Below are positions 7,803-15,633 of a stretch of 64,000 bases of DNA, piece by piece (the first letter of the stretch is position 1; each line of letters starts with the position of its first letter). Under the pieces are notes generated by a model. The model did no database searches, had not been told where the DNA came from, and was given only the letters and a program-made list of their open reading frames with translations. Both the position numbers and the translations under genes were made by a program. The DNA comes from a bacterium (lineage in GTDB: Bacteria > Myxococcota > UBA727 > JAUIJE01), in assembly GCA_030431455.1 (NCBI GenBank), contig JAUIJE010000006.1, forward strand, positions 186,001-250,000, written 5' to 3'.

Positions 7803-8645
7803 ATGAGCGGCGCACGCGGCGTGGGCATCGGGTTTCGGCGACGGTTTGCCGACGATGTGCTCACCACCGACCGGACCTTGGATTGGCTCGAGGTCACCCC
7901 CGAGAACTTCATCGGCCGGGGCGGGCGGTTCACCGCCGCGTTCGAGCGCGCCCGGGCGGACTTCGACGTGTTGGCCCACGGGGTGTCGCTCAACCTCGGC
8001 GGGCCGGACTCGTTTGAGCCCGACCAAATCGAAGGGCTCAAAACATTTCTCGACCGGTACGAGATCGACTCGTTCTCGGACCATCTGTGTTTCTCGACCG
8101 CGCGGGGCTTTTACAGCTACGACCTGTTGCCGCTGCCCTTCACCGAAGAAGCGGTGACCCACTGTGCGGCGCGCATCCGGGAGCTGTCCGACCGCCTCGA
8201 GCGCGCGGTCTACATCGAGAACATCTCCGCCTACACCATCATGCCCGGGACCATGGACGAAGGGGCCTTCACCACCGCGGTGTGTGACGAAGCGGACTGC
8301 GGCATCTTGCTCGACGTCAACAACATCTTCGTCAACGCCACCAACCACGGGCTCGATCCAGAGGCATTGTTGCGCTCCTTGCCCGCCCACCGGGCCAAGC
8401 AGATCCATCTCGCCGGCCACCTCGACCATCGCAGCGGTCTCAAGATCGATACCCACGGGGCCCCGGTCCACGACGACGTGTGGCCTTTGTTCGAGACCGC
8501 GCTGGGGCTGACCGGCGATGTGCCGGTGCTGATCGAATGGGACACCGACGTGCCCCCCCTCGAGACCGTGCTCGACGAGGCGGACAAGGCCCGCGCCATC
8601 TACCGCAAAGTCATTCAAGACGGCGGCCAACGGAGGGCGGGATGA
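7803..8645 (+). CDS. MNIO-family (DUF692) peptide-modifying oxidase, BufB/HvfB-like
   Basis: Protein of 280 residues, the usual DUF692 length, with a TIM-barrel that binds two or three irons. The family uses O2 to change Cys residues of peptides into oxazolone/thioamide, thiooxazole or related groups. All expected sequence blocks are present: D-W-L-E-V-T-P-E-N-F (27-36), AHGVSLNLGG (58-67), SDHLCFS (92-98), Y-I-E-N (137-140), LLDVNNIFVNATNHG (169-183), IHLAGH (201-206), DTHGAPV (216-222) and EWDTDVPP (245-252). By motif, His59, His94, Glu139, Asp171, Asn174, His202, Asp216, His218 and Glu245 are the likely metal ligands, so the enzyme looks intact. The start at 7803 has GGAGG four bases upstream; the end overlaps the partner gene (ATGA). 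Confidence 0.93.
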   Translation: MSGARGVGIGFRRRFADDVLTTDRTLDWLEVTPENFIGRGGRFTAAFERARADFDVLAHGVSLNLGGPDSFEPDQIEGLKTFLDRYEIDSFSDHLCFSTARGFYSYDLLPLPFTEEAVTHCAARIRELSDRLERAVYIENISAYTIMPGTMDEGAFTTAVCDEADCGILLDVNNIFVNATNHGLDPEALLRSLPAHRAKQIHLAGHLDHRSGLKIDTHGAPVHDDVWPLFETALGLTGDVPVLIEWDTDVPPLETVLDEADKARAIYRKVIQDGGQRRAG

Positions 8646-9373
8646 GCCTGACCCTCGACGCGTACTTTGAGGCCATGACCCGGCTGCTCAAACACGAGGA
8701 CACCCCCGAGGCGTTCCTCGAGCGGGTGGGGGGCGAAGGCCCCCCGGGCCGCGGGCTCCGCTACTACCAAAGCGCGATGCAGATCATCCCCGGCAACATC
8801 CTGCGGGAGGTCTACGGGCGCTGCGCCGCCTACGCGGATCGGGTCGAGCCCGGTTTGTTCGACGAGTTGGTGCGACACCACTTTCAGCTCTGCCCCATTT
8901 CGCGATGGCAGATCTTCCGCCTCGCCGAGTCCTTCGCGGATTCTGTGGAGAGCTACGCGGCCGAGCGGGAAGCGCAGAATAGGCCCATCCCCACCGCGCT
9001 GGTGGAGCTGGTCGACTACGAACAATGTCTCTGGCTTGCGCGCTCCGGGGCCCCCGCGCCCACCCACGGCATCGCGGCGCCGGTGTTCATCATGCGGCGC
9101 TACACCTACGCGGTGCGCGACTGGCTCAACGCCCTGCGCAAGGACCCCGCCACCGCCGAGCCCCGGGCCGAAGAACAGATCTGGGTCATCTACCGCGACC
9201 CCCACGAGGAGCGGGCCCACGTGTTGCGGCCCACCCCCGCCCAGTTGTTGGCCCTGGCGGTGGCCACCGGGGACCTCACCGACGAGCAGGCGTTGGGCGC
9301 GGGGTTGACCCCGGACGACCTCGCCGCCGCCCGGGCCTCGCTGCGCGAACGCGGGCTGTTGGAGCGGGCATGA
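8642..9373 (+). CDS. DUF2063-type MNIO partner protein, BufC/HvfC-like
   Basis: Protein of 243 residues. The N-terminal half (about residues 5-105) fits the DUF2063/PF09836 pattern: L-R-Y-Y-Q-S-A, then a helix pair leading to F-D-E-L-V-R-H-H-F and C-P-I-S-R, then V-D-Y-E-Q-C-L-W-L-A at about 120-130. Partners of this kind bind the peptide leader and present it to the MNIO enzyme (as MbnC and HvfC do). The C-terminal half (about 150-243) resembles the winged-helix-like tail of HvfC relatives, with RDPHEERAHVLRPTPAQLLA. The start overlaps the MNIO stop, and the end overlaps the next start (ATGA at 9370-9373), so one translational unit is likely. Confidence 0.85.
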   Translation: MSLTLDAYFEAMTRLLKHEDTPEAFLERVGGEGPPGRGLRYYQSAMQIIPGNILREVYGRCAAYADRVEPGLFDELVRHHFQLCPISRWQIFRLAESFADSVESYAAEREAQNRPIPTALVELVDYEQCLWLARSGAPAPTHGIAAPVFIMRRYTYAVRDWLNALRKDPATAEPRAEEQIWVIYRDPHEERAHVLRPTPAQLLALAVATGDLTDEQALGAGLTPDDLAAARASLRERGLLERA

Positions 9374-10374
9374 ACAAGACGCAGGTCGTGGCCGGGCTCG
9401 TGCTCGGCGCGTCCATCGGCGCCATCGGCTACTTTGGCTATTCCCTGTATCGGGACCGGTTGCCCGAGGGCGTGGTCGAGGTGACGATCGAGGACCCGGT
9501 GAGCGACTGGGACGTGAAGGGGTTCGTCACCCTCGAGCCCCCGGTGTATTTGCCCGTGACCGCGGACGAAAAAGGGCGCATCGAGGTGGCGTTGCGCATC
9601 CCCGAGGGAGCCACCGTCGAGGTCGTCGAGCACCCCGCGGACGAGCGCCCCACGCTGCGCTTCCCCGCCGGGACCATCGCCGACCGCCTCGAGTACCGAA
9701 AAGGGCTGCGGGGGGACGACGAGGTCTGGCAGGTGGCGGACGTGCGCGGGACCGAAATCGAGCCGGTCGGCGCGGAGCGGTTTCGTCTGTTTCGCCCGCT
9801 GCACAAAGGCGGCGGCCAGCCCCTGTTCGGCTACACCTGGCCGCGGGGCGAACCCGACGTGCACGAGGCGGTGATGGACCGGTTCGCGGCCGCGATGCAA
9901 AAGGGCCGCGGCTTCACCAAGCCCCCCCGGAAGAAGGCCCGGGCCCGGACCATCGAGGGGTTCCGCCAGCGGGGGGCGTGCGCGGCCTGCCACATCCATG
10001 GCAAGCCGGAGTCGCAAAAGACCCCGCGGCGGGCGACGGACGCGAGCGGCTTTTATGTGCCCCAGAGCGTGTTGTTCAACGACGCGCCCCTCGAGGCGCA
10101 CCGGGCGCGCGACATCAATCACACGTCCCCGTTCATTGACATTGGGTGTCCGGACGGGACCCCCGCTAAAAAGGTCCAGGACAAAGGGGTGCACTTCGAG
10201 TGCGACGGGGGTCAGGTGCCGCGGGCGACGTTGCGCATCGTGGAGGCGCTGGCCGCGGGGGATGTGCACGCCAAGGGGGTGTGCCGTTCGCGCCAATATT
10301 TGTACGACCACCTCGACGACGCGGGCCGGAAGGTGTTCGCCCCGCGCTTCGCCGAGTGCGGCATCGCGGGATGA
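9370..10374 (+). CDS. Membrane-anchored mono-haem c-type protein in the MNIO operon
   Basis: Protein of 334 residues. An N-terminal hydrophobic helix (about residues 5-25) anchors it with the rest outside the cytoplasm. The only haem c motif is CAACH (204-208), in G-F-R-Q-R-G-A-C-A-A-C-H-I-H. Further cysteines at 260, 278, 305 and 330 could form disulfides. The first part (30-140) looks like a beta-rich domain. I do not recognise a named family. The start overlaps the stop of the MNIO partner gene by four bases, so it is almost certainly part of the system. Methanobactin operons also carry haem proteins (MbnH), which makes an electron-transfer or oxidative role plausible, but MbnH has two haems and is not obviously related. 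Confidence 0.72.
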   Translation: MNKTQVVAGLVLGASIGAIGYFGYSLYRDRLPEGVVEVTIEDPVSDWDVKGFVTLEPPVYLPVTADEKGRIEVALRIPEGATVEVVEHPADERPTLRFPAGTIADRLEYRKGLRGDDEVWQVADVRGTEIEPVGAERFRLFRPLHKGGGQPLFGYTWPRGEPDVHEAVMDRFAAAMQKGRGFTKPPRKKARARTIEGFRQRGACAACHIHGKPESQKTPRRATDASGFYVPQSVLFNDAPLEAHRARDINHTSPFIDIGCPDGTPAKKVQDKGVHFECDGGQVPRATLRIVEALAAGDVHAKGVCRSRQYLYDHLDDAGRKVFAPRFAECGIAG

Positions 10375-10381
10375 GGCGGAG

Positions 10382-10954
10382 ATGAAACAGACGGGCATTT
10401 GGATTGGATTTTGTGCGTGGGCCCTGGTGGCGTGCGGAGATGCCGGCGGGGGCACGGACGCGGGGCCGGAGCCCGAAGCCGAGCCCGAGGTCACCGTCGA
10501 CGAGGAAGCGCTCATCGATGCGGTGGCCAACTACCAGCAGGCGGGGTTCGTGAAGATCAACGACCTGCCCTACACGTCGCAGCACGGGCTCGCGGACTTG
10601 GTCAATGTGTATGTGTCGACCGCGGACGCGACCAAGTACCGCTCGGTCGATCCCGCGGACACCGACCAGTCCATCGAACCCTTCGGCCCCGGCGCGACCA
10701 TCATCAAGGAACACCTGGATGACCTCGGCGAGTTTGACGGCCTGTTGGTGATGTACAAGGCCGAGGCCGGCTACAACCCCGACGTGGGCGACTGGTGGTG
10801 GGGCCGGTTCACCGGTGCGCCCGCGGCGGACACGTTGGCCGACAGCGGCAAGGTCGGCTTCTGCATCAGCTGCCACAGCGAGACCAACGACTTCGCGGAC
10901 ACCGACTATGTGGGCGGGGTCGAGCGCAGCAACCTCGACGCGCCAGGCTTCTGA
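10382..10954 (+). CDS. Cytochrome P460-like mono-haem lipoprotein
   Basis: Protein of 190 residues with a lipobox A-L-V-A-C (Cys18), an acidic Pro/Glu linker and a globular domain (about 45-180). The domain matches the cytochrome P460 pattern by eye: V-N-V-Y-V near residue 74, FGPGATIIKE (101-110), L-L-V-M-Y-K, GDWWWGRF (136-143), and the haem c motif CISCH (161-165) near the C-terminus. P460 proteins oxidise hydroxylamine or handle nitric oxide in some bacteria; here the substrate is unknown. It begins seven bases after the previous gene, with GGCGGAG as ribosome-binding site, and is the last gene of the MNIO operon as I read it. Confidence 0.75.
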   Translation: MKQTGIWIGFCAWALVACGDAGGGTDAGPEPEAEPEVTVDEEALIDAVANYQQAGFVKINDLPYTSQHGLADLVNVYVSTADATKYRSVDPADTDQSIEPFGPGATIIKEHLDDLGEFDGLLVMYKAEAGYNPDVGDWWWGRFTGAPAADTLADSGKVGFCISCHSETNDFADTDYVGGVERSNLDAPGF

Positions 10955-10973
10955 CCCGCGGGTGTCTCGCGGT

Positions 10974-11002
10974 TTGGCGAGCGCGCGCGGGCGCGCGACA
11001 AT
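10974..11002 (+). promoter_or_regulatory. Putative promoter giving a leaderless transcript
   Basis: TTGGCG (10974-10979), 17-base spacer, GACAAT (10997-11002). The -10 ends six bases before the ATG at 11009, so transcription would start at or next to the start codon. The spacer holds a GC-only alternating run. Confidence 0.45.
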
Positions 11003-11008
11003 CAAGGC

Positions 11009-11830
11009 ATGACCGGGCGATCGCTGTGCTGGCTGGCGTTCGTCTTTGTCGCCGGGTGTCCCGGGGGCGAAGGCGGTGAGTCGGTGCATTGTGACTTCGG
11101 GGAGCGCAACATCGGCGGCACCTGCGCGGCCGTGCCCCACATGTACGTCAACCTCGACGAGCGACAGGACGTCACCAACGACAACGCCACCCGGTCTGGC
11201 ATCGGCGTCAACGCGTGTGCGTTCGACCAACTCAACTACGCGGTGATCGAGGAGACCGACGGCTGCACCGTGCTCACCTATCCCCAAGAGAATGCCGCCC
11301 ACGGCTTTTCCGCCAACGCCGGCGCCATCGTGGCCCAGCTCGACCCCGACCCGGTGTTGATGCTCCCCGACGCCGAGGACAACTGTTACGCCACCGACCT
11401 GCACCCCACCCGCCGCGATCTCTTCTCCCGGGACGAACGCATTCGCATCGAGGGCACCGGGGGCCCAGACTTTCCCGCCTTCGAGGCCGACGTCATCGCC
11501 CCCCACACCTTGGTGATGGCGCCCCCGTCGGAGTGGGTCGCGGGCGAAGAGTTCTTCACCAACTGGCTCGACGGCGCCGCCCAACAGATGGTGGTGGTCG
11601 CCCACAGCCACGACCCCGAGCACGACGAGAGCATCGACATCCAATGCACCATCCCCGACACCGGGTCGATCACCATTCCCCCCGCGCTCACCGACCAGCT
11701 CGTGGGCGACACCGCGGACCTGTTCTTCCTCCGCCAGAACCGCGTGCACCTGGAGCCCCCCGACGCCGACGTGGCCATCGAGTTGTTGCTGACCTCGTCG
11801 GTGACCCGCTCGGTGCCCATCGTGCGTTGA
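11009..11830 (+). CDS. Lipoprotein of unknown function
   Basis: Protein of 273 residues with a clear lipoprotein signal, V-A-G-C at Cys17. The mature part is acidic and beta-rich, with seven further cysteines that may form disulfides outside the cytoplasm (C-D-F-G, G-G-T-C, N-A-C, D-G-C, D-N-C and others). I do not recognise the family. No ribosome-binding site precedes the ATG; a -10-like GACAAT six bases upstream suggests a leaderless mRNA. It is separated by 54 bases from the MNIO operon and has its own promoter candidate, so it is probably not part of it. Confidence 0.65.
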   Translation: MTGRSLCWLAFVFVAGCPGGEGGESVHCDFGERNIGGTCAAVPHMYVNLDERQDVTNDNATRSGIGVNACAFDQLNYAVIEETDGCTVLTYPQENAAHGFSANAGAIVAQLDPDPVLMLPDAEDNCYATDLHPTRRDLFSRDERIRIEGTGGPDFPAFEADVIAPHTLVMAPPSEWVAGEEFFTNWLDGAAQQMVVVAHSHDPEHDESIDIQCTIPDTGSITIPPALTDQLVGDTADLFFLRQNRVHLEPPDADVAIELLLTSSVTRSVPIVR

Positions 11831-11897
11831 GCCGCACCACATCCGCCCACATCGAGACGCGGCTTCCGCCCGCCTCGTTGGGGGATAGACTCGCCCC

Positions 11898-13526
11898 ATG
11901 ACGCTCCCTTCCCCCCCGCAGACCAAAGAGCGCTTGGCCGCGCTCGAGGAGATGCGGGCGCACATGTTCGCCACCGCGCAAGACAACCACCTCACCCCCG
12001 AAGACCAAGTTCAGGTCGCGGCCGCGTTGCTCGCCAGTTGTTTGCTGTCGTCGCGCAAGCAGCGGCTGTCGCGCGATGCCCTCGACGAGCTCGTGCGCCG
12101 GGGGGAAGAGCTGGCGTTGGCCCATGCCGAAGCGGCCCCGGGCCTGCCCGCGGCGGCCCCGGGCGCCCCCGCCCCGGTCAAGATTCCGCCGGTGGCGGTG
12201 CCCACGGCGGTGATGGACGCGTTGCCCGGCGACCAGCTGTTCGACGAGATGTTCAACGAGCTCGTGACCCCCGACCCCCTCGAGGCGGTGCCCGCGACCC
12301 AGGTGTTGCCCCAGTCCGACCTCAACACCAATCCGTTTGCGGTGTTGCCGTCCACCGCCGACGTCGAGGTCGGGTCGGTTCTGCGCCGCTTTCCACGGTT
12401 CGAGGCCCGCGACCGGGTGGTGGTCGACATCGCGGACAAAAACGAACTGTCCGAGATGTACACCAACAACATCAGCATGGGCGGCCTCTACATCGAGACC
12501 CAGGACCCGCCCCCGGTGGGAACCCGGCTGACGGTGCAGCTGTCCACCCCCGATGGGGCCCTCGACCTCACCGGGGAGGTGGTGCACGCGGCCAGCGACC
12601 CGATGGGCGACATGCCCCCGGGCATCGGGTTTCAGTTCGACAAGTTGTCGGTGGCGCAGAAGACCGCGCTCGATTCTTACATCCTCGGCATCACCAACCG
12701 CTTGGCGTTGATCGAGGTCGACACCGACGACGGCGTGGCCAAACGTGCCATGACATTGTTGCGCGCGGTGGAGGCCGGCCGGTTGTACGAAGCGGTGGGC
12801 CTCGATCCCCGGGCCGACACCGCCGCGGTCAACAGCAAGCTCGCCGATGTGGAGGCCCGGTTCAAAAAAGCCGCGGTGAAGGCGGAGGGCTCCGACGGGT
12901 TGCGCATCAACAACGCCCTGCGGGTGCTGATGCGGCTCAAAGAAATCCTGGGGCGGCCCACCCGGCGGCTGAGCTACGACTTTCAGCATGGGCTGGAGCG
13001 GGTCGAGGAGCGCCTCGAGGAGGCCAAACGCGGCGGCCCCACCCCCCAAGACATGCGCGGGGTGTGGGCCAAGGTGTTTCCCGACCGGGTGAACGAAGCG
13101 AACCGCCTGGTGGGGCAAGCGTTGGCCGCGGAAAAGGCGGGCAACTACGACGACGCGGCCCGGCACGGGCAGGCCGCGTTGGACAAAGACCCGTTCTACG
13201 TGTCGCTGCGCAAACGCGTGGCGGTGTGGGCCCACATGGACGACATCGTGGCGATGATGAAGCGCGACGATGTGCCCGCCTCATCCTGGCCGGACATCTG
13301 TGAAGAGCGGGGCCTGTCCATGGACAAGCTTCGGGATATTTGGGAAGAGCTGTATCCCCAGCGGGTGGAGGAGGCGAAGGCCTACGGCCGCAAAGCGTTG
13401 CAGGCCGAGACGATCAAACGCATGGACCTCGCCTTGGTCGCGGCCCACGCCGCGTTGGACCGCGACCCGTTCAACGAGCGGCTGCGGGCGGCCCTGACCG
13501 AGTGGACCCGCGACCCGGTGGGCTGA
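11898..13526 (+). CDS. PilZ-domain protein with J-like/TPR-like C-terminal half
   Basis: Cytoplasmic protein of 542 residues. After a helical N-terminus and an Ala/Pro linker (about 78-105) comes a PilZ domain (about 160-255). Both cyclic-di-GMP signature motifs are present: R-R-F-P-R (163-167) and NISMGG (191-196), so it may bind c-di-GMP. Then L-Y-E-A-V-G-L-D-P (about 295) begins a degenerate J-like helical segment. The remaining part has two helical repeats with A-A-R-H-G-Q-A-A-L-D-K-D-P-F and A-A-H-A-A-L-D-R-D-P-F, similar to TPR-type units. The downstream YkgJ-type gene starts one base after the stop, so the two are co-transcribed. The function in motility or surface control is inference. 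Confidence 0.8.
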   Translation: MTLPSPPQTKERLAALEEMRAHMFATAQDNHLTPEDQVQVAAALLASCLLSSRKQRLSRDALDELVRRGEELALAHAEAAPGLPAAAPGAPAPVKIPPVAVPTAVMDALPGDQLFDEMFNELVTPDPLEAVPATQVLPQSDLNTNPFAVLPSTADVEVGSVLRRFPRFEARDRVVVDIADKNELSEMYTNNISMGGLYIETQDPPPVGTRLTVQLSTPDGALDLTGEVVHAASDPMGDMPPGIGFQFDKLSVAQKTALDSYILGITNRLALIEVDTDDGVAKRAMTLLRAVEAGRLYEAVGLDPRADTAAVNSKLADVEARFKKAAVKAEGSDGLRINNALRVLMRLKEILGRPTRRLSYDFQHGLERVEERLEEAKRGGPTPQDMRGVWAKVFPDRVNEANRLVGQALAAEKAGNYDDAARHGQAALDKDPFYVSLRKRVAVWAHMDDIVAMMKRDDVPASSWPDICEERGLSMDKLRDIWEELYPQRVEEAKAYGRKALQAETIKRMDLALVAAHAALDRDPFNERLRAALTEWTRDPVG

Positions 13527-13527
13527 C

Positions 13528-14154
13528 ATGCGCTTGCCCGTCACCGACGAGCCTGTGGACGCGGGGGAGTTCTCCGCGTGGTTGGCCGAGACCCTGGACT
13601 CGATGCACCGCGGCCAGGGGGTCGACGTGCCCTGCGGTGACTGTGTGGCCTGCTGCACCTCTTCCCTGTTTGTGCACATCGAGGCCGACGAAGCCGAGGC
13701 CCGGGCCCACATCCCCGCGGCCTGGATGTTTGATGCGCCGGGCGCGCCCCCGGGCACCAAGGTGGTGGGACACAATGAGCAGGGACATTGCCCTTTGATG
13801 GTCGAATCCGCGTGTACGATATATGCCCACCGGCCGCGGACCTGCCGCGAGTACGACTGCCGGGTGTTCGCCGCCGCCGGCCTGCGGCCCGAGTCCCAGC
13901 CCAAAATCGACGCCCGGGTGGTGCGGTGGCGGTTTTCCTACGTCGACCAAGCCGCCCGCGAGGCCCACGAGGCGGTGAAGGCCACCGCGCGTTTTCTGTG
14001 CGACCACCCGGCGGCGTTCTCGCGTCCCCCGCCCCCGAGCCGGCTGGGGATCGCGTTGGCGGCGTTGCGTGGTCACCCCGCGCTGCTGGGAAACGCCGAC
14101 GACGCGCGCCCCGTGGCCGACATCGCCCGGGACATCGAAGCCTGGGCCCGCTGA
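13528..14154 (+). CDS. YkgJ-family Cys-cluster protein
   Basis: Protein of 208 residues with the N-terminal cluster CGDCVACC (Cys36, 39, 42, 43) and the downstream A-C-T-I-Y-A-H-R-P-R-T-C-R-E-Y-D-C block, the pattern of the YkgJ/UPF0153 family. These cysteines are thought to bind iron-sulfur or zinc; the function is unknown. The ATG at 13528 is one base after the PilZ protein stop, so translation is likely coupled. It ends next to a convergent gene with one base between the stops, and no terminator is seen. Confidence 0.8.
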   Translation: MRLPVTDEPVDAGEFSAWLAETLDSMHRGQGVDVPCGDCVACCTSSLFVHIEADEAEARAHIPAAWMFDAPGAPPGTKVVGHNEQGHCPLMVESACTIYAHRPRTCREYDCRVFAAAGLRPESQPKIDARVVRWRFSYVDQAAREAHEAVKATARFLCDHPAAFSRPPPPSRLGIALAALRGHPALLGNADDARPVADIARDIEAWAR

Positions 14155-14155
14155 C

Positions 14156-15049
14156 CTACTCGAACGCGGCCGGGCGCAGATCGAGGGTCATCGCGTGTTG
14201 GGTCAACACCGGGGCGCAGACCACGCCATCGTAGATGATGTCCTTGACCAGGGCGGGACCGCTGACCGCGCCGAGGCCGGCGATGTCCACCGCCACCTGC
14301 TCGAGGGGGGCGGCGCCTTTTTCGGTCACCGCGGCGGCGACATCAAAGCCGAGCACATTGGCGGCGTGGGGGGCGAGCATCACCCCGTCGACGAAGCAGC
14401 CCGAGTCGACCAAGAACCAATGCGCGGTCCCGGCCAGCTTGGTCTCGACCAACGCGGTGAGCGACACCCCGCTGGCTTGGCGCACAAACCGCACCGGGGT
14501 GGGCGCAGCGCCCGCGGGGTCGACCACCACGCGGTCGTGCCCGAGGTCCACGGTGACCACGTGGCCGGCCAAGGTGTGCAGCGAGAGCATGCCCGCGACC
14601 TTCGGCCAGTCCGGCGGCATCAACGCGTTGAGGTCCATGACCCCCACCGTGGGCACGGTGAGGGCCTGCCCGGCCACGGTGAGCGCGACATCGCGACAAT
14701 AGGGCATAGCGATGCGTTCGCCGGTCATGCGAAAGCCCACCAGACGCCCGGTGGGGGTGCAGCCCAGGGCCTCGGCCACCTCGGGCGAGATCACGGTCAG
14801 GCCCCCGCCGGTGTCGAACAAGAACGTGCGCCCCGCGCCCGCGACCTCGACGTCGACCTGGCGCAGGGGGCCGACGAATGGCTTGACCGCCCAGGTGGGC
14901 CCGGGCGCAGCCGGCGCGCGGGGGGGCGCGTCGGCCCGGGCGGTGGCCGCCGGCGGCGCACGGTGACTCGCCGCCGGGGCGGCGGCCGGCGGGGTGGACG
15001 CACAGGACAAGGCCAGCACGAACAGACCGGGCACAAACACGTGGCGCAT
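14156..15049 (-). CDS. Aspartyl-protease-fold lipoprotein
   Basis: Protein of 297 residues starting at the ATG at 15049, which has CTGGAGG upstream; the longer frame to 15226 lacks a ribosome-binding site. The N-terminus is a lipoprotein-type signal (L-A-L-S-C, Cys16), then an Ala/Pro-rich linker to about residue 58. The catalytic domain has FDTGGG (78-83), the D-T-G active site of retropepsin-like aspartyl proteases, followed by L-T-V-I-S-P-E and hydrophobic strands. A second half without a clear D-T-G has D-S-G-C-F-V-D-G-V-M. It may be a periplasmic or surface peptidase; catalysis is not certain, as many bacterial members are untested. Confidence 0.75.
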   Translation of the reverse strand: MRHVFVPGLFVLALSCASTPPAAAPAASHRAPPAATARADAPPRAPAAPGPTWAVKPFVGPLRQVDVEVAGAGRTFLFDTGGGLTVISPEVAEALGCTPTGRLVGFRMTGERIAMPYCRDVALTVAGQALTVPTVGVMDLNALMPPDWPKVAGMLSLHTLAGHVVTVDLGHDRVVVDPAGAAPTPVRFVRQASGVSLTALVETKLAGTAHWFLVDSGCFVDGVMLAPHAANVLGFDVAAAVTEKGAAPLEQVAVDIAGLGAVSGPALVKDIIYDGVVCAPVLTQHAMTLDLRPAAFE

Positions 15050-15143
15050 AGAACCTCCAGGCCGCGGCATAGGTGAACCGCAGGTGGTCGTCGACCGGTG
15101 GCGCGCGGCCGCGCGCCTAAATGTCGCTGAAACCGCGGCGGGC

Positions 15144-15575
15144 TCAATCCACCGCGTCGGCCACCACCTGGCGGGCCCAGGCGGTGACAATGTCGACATA
15201 GGTCGCGGGGGTCGCGCCCAGCGCATCGGTGATGCGCATCGACCAGCGCTCGGGCGCGAACAATGTCCCTGTACCCGGCACCGCGGTGAGCGTGCCCGCC
15301 CGCGACAGGTGTCGGCCCCGGCGGAGCAGGTCTTGGATCGTGACCCGGCCCGCGAGGGCGTCGTCGAGGCTGGTCACCGCCTGTTGCACCGCCGCGTCGG
15401 TGAGCTTCATCGTCCTTTGGTGCTGTACGTTGAAGCACGCCACCGCGTAGAAATGGGGCAAGCCCCGCGCGGCCCCCGGCACTTCGGCCTCGATGAACAA
15501 CAGGCTGTTCAGCCGTTCGCGGCAGGTGAGCGTGCCCTCGTCGTGAAGGCCGCAGTCGGGGCACGGGGCGGACAT
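15144..15575 (-). CDS. DUF5946-like protein
   Basis: Protein of 143 residues. The N-terminal C-P-D-C-G and later C-R-E-R look like a small metal-binding site. The pattern L-P-H-F-Y-A-V-A-C-F-N-V-Q-H and the helical C-terminus fit the DUF5946 family, whose function is unknown. The ATG at 15575 lies inside the stretch where the transcript of the upstream gene (15634-18228) would end, and no good Shine-Dalgarno is seen, so the start is less certain; a longer frame runs up to 15731. Confidence 0.65.
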   Translation of the reverse strand: MSAPCPDCGLHDEGTLTCRERLNSLLFIEAEVPGAARGLPHFYAVACFNVQHQRTMKLTDAAVQQAVTSLDDALAGRVTIQDLLRRGRHLSRAGTLTAVPGTGTLFAPERWSMRITDALGATPATYVDIVTAWARQVVADAVD

Positions 15576-15586
15576 GGGCCGAGCAT

Positions 15587-15615
15587 AAAACAAAGGCCCC
15601 CTTCCGGGGACCCTT
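15587..15615 (-). terminator. Rho-independent terminator of the endonuclease-fold gene
   Basis: On the minus strand, AAGGGTCCCC, loop GGAA and GGGGGCCTTT form a 10-position stem with two mismatches (plus-strand 15592-15615), followed by TTTGTTTT (complement of 15587-15594). It lies about 19 bases after the stop at 15634. Confidence 0.65.
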
Positions 15616-15633
15616 GGGCGTTCGCGCGCCCGC

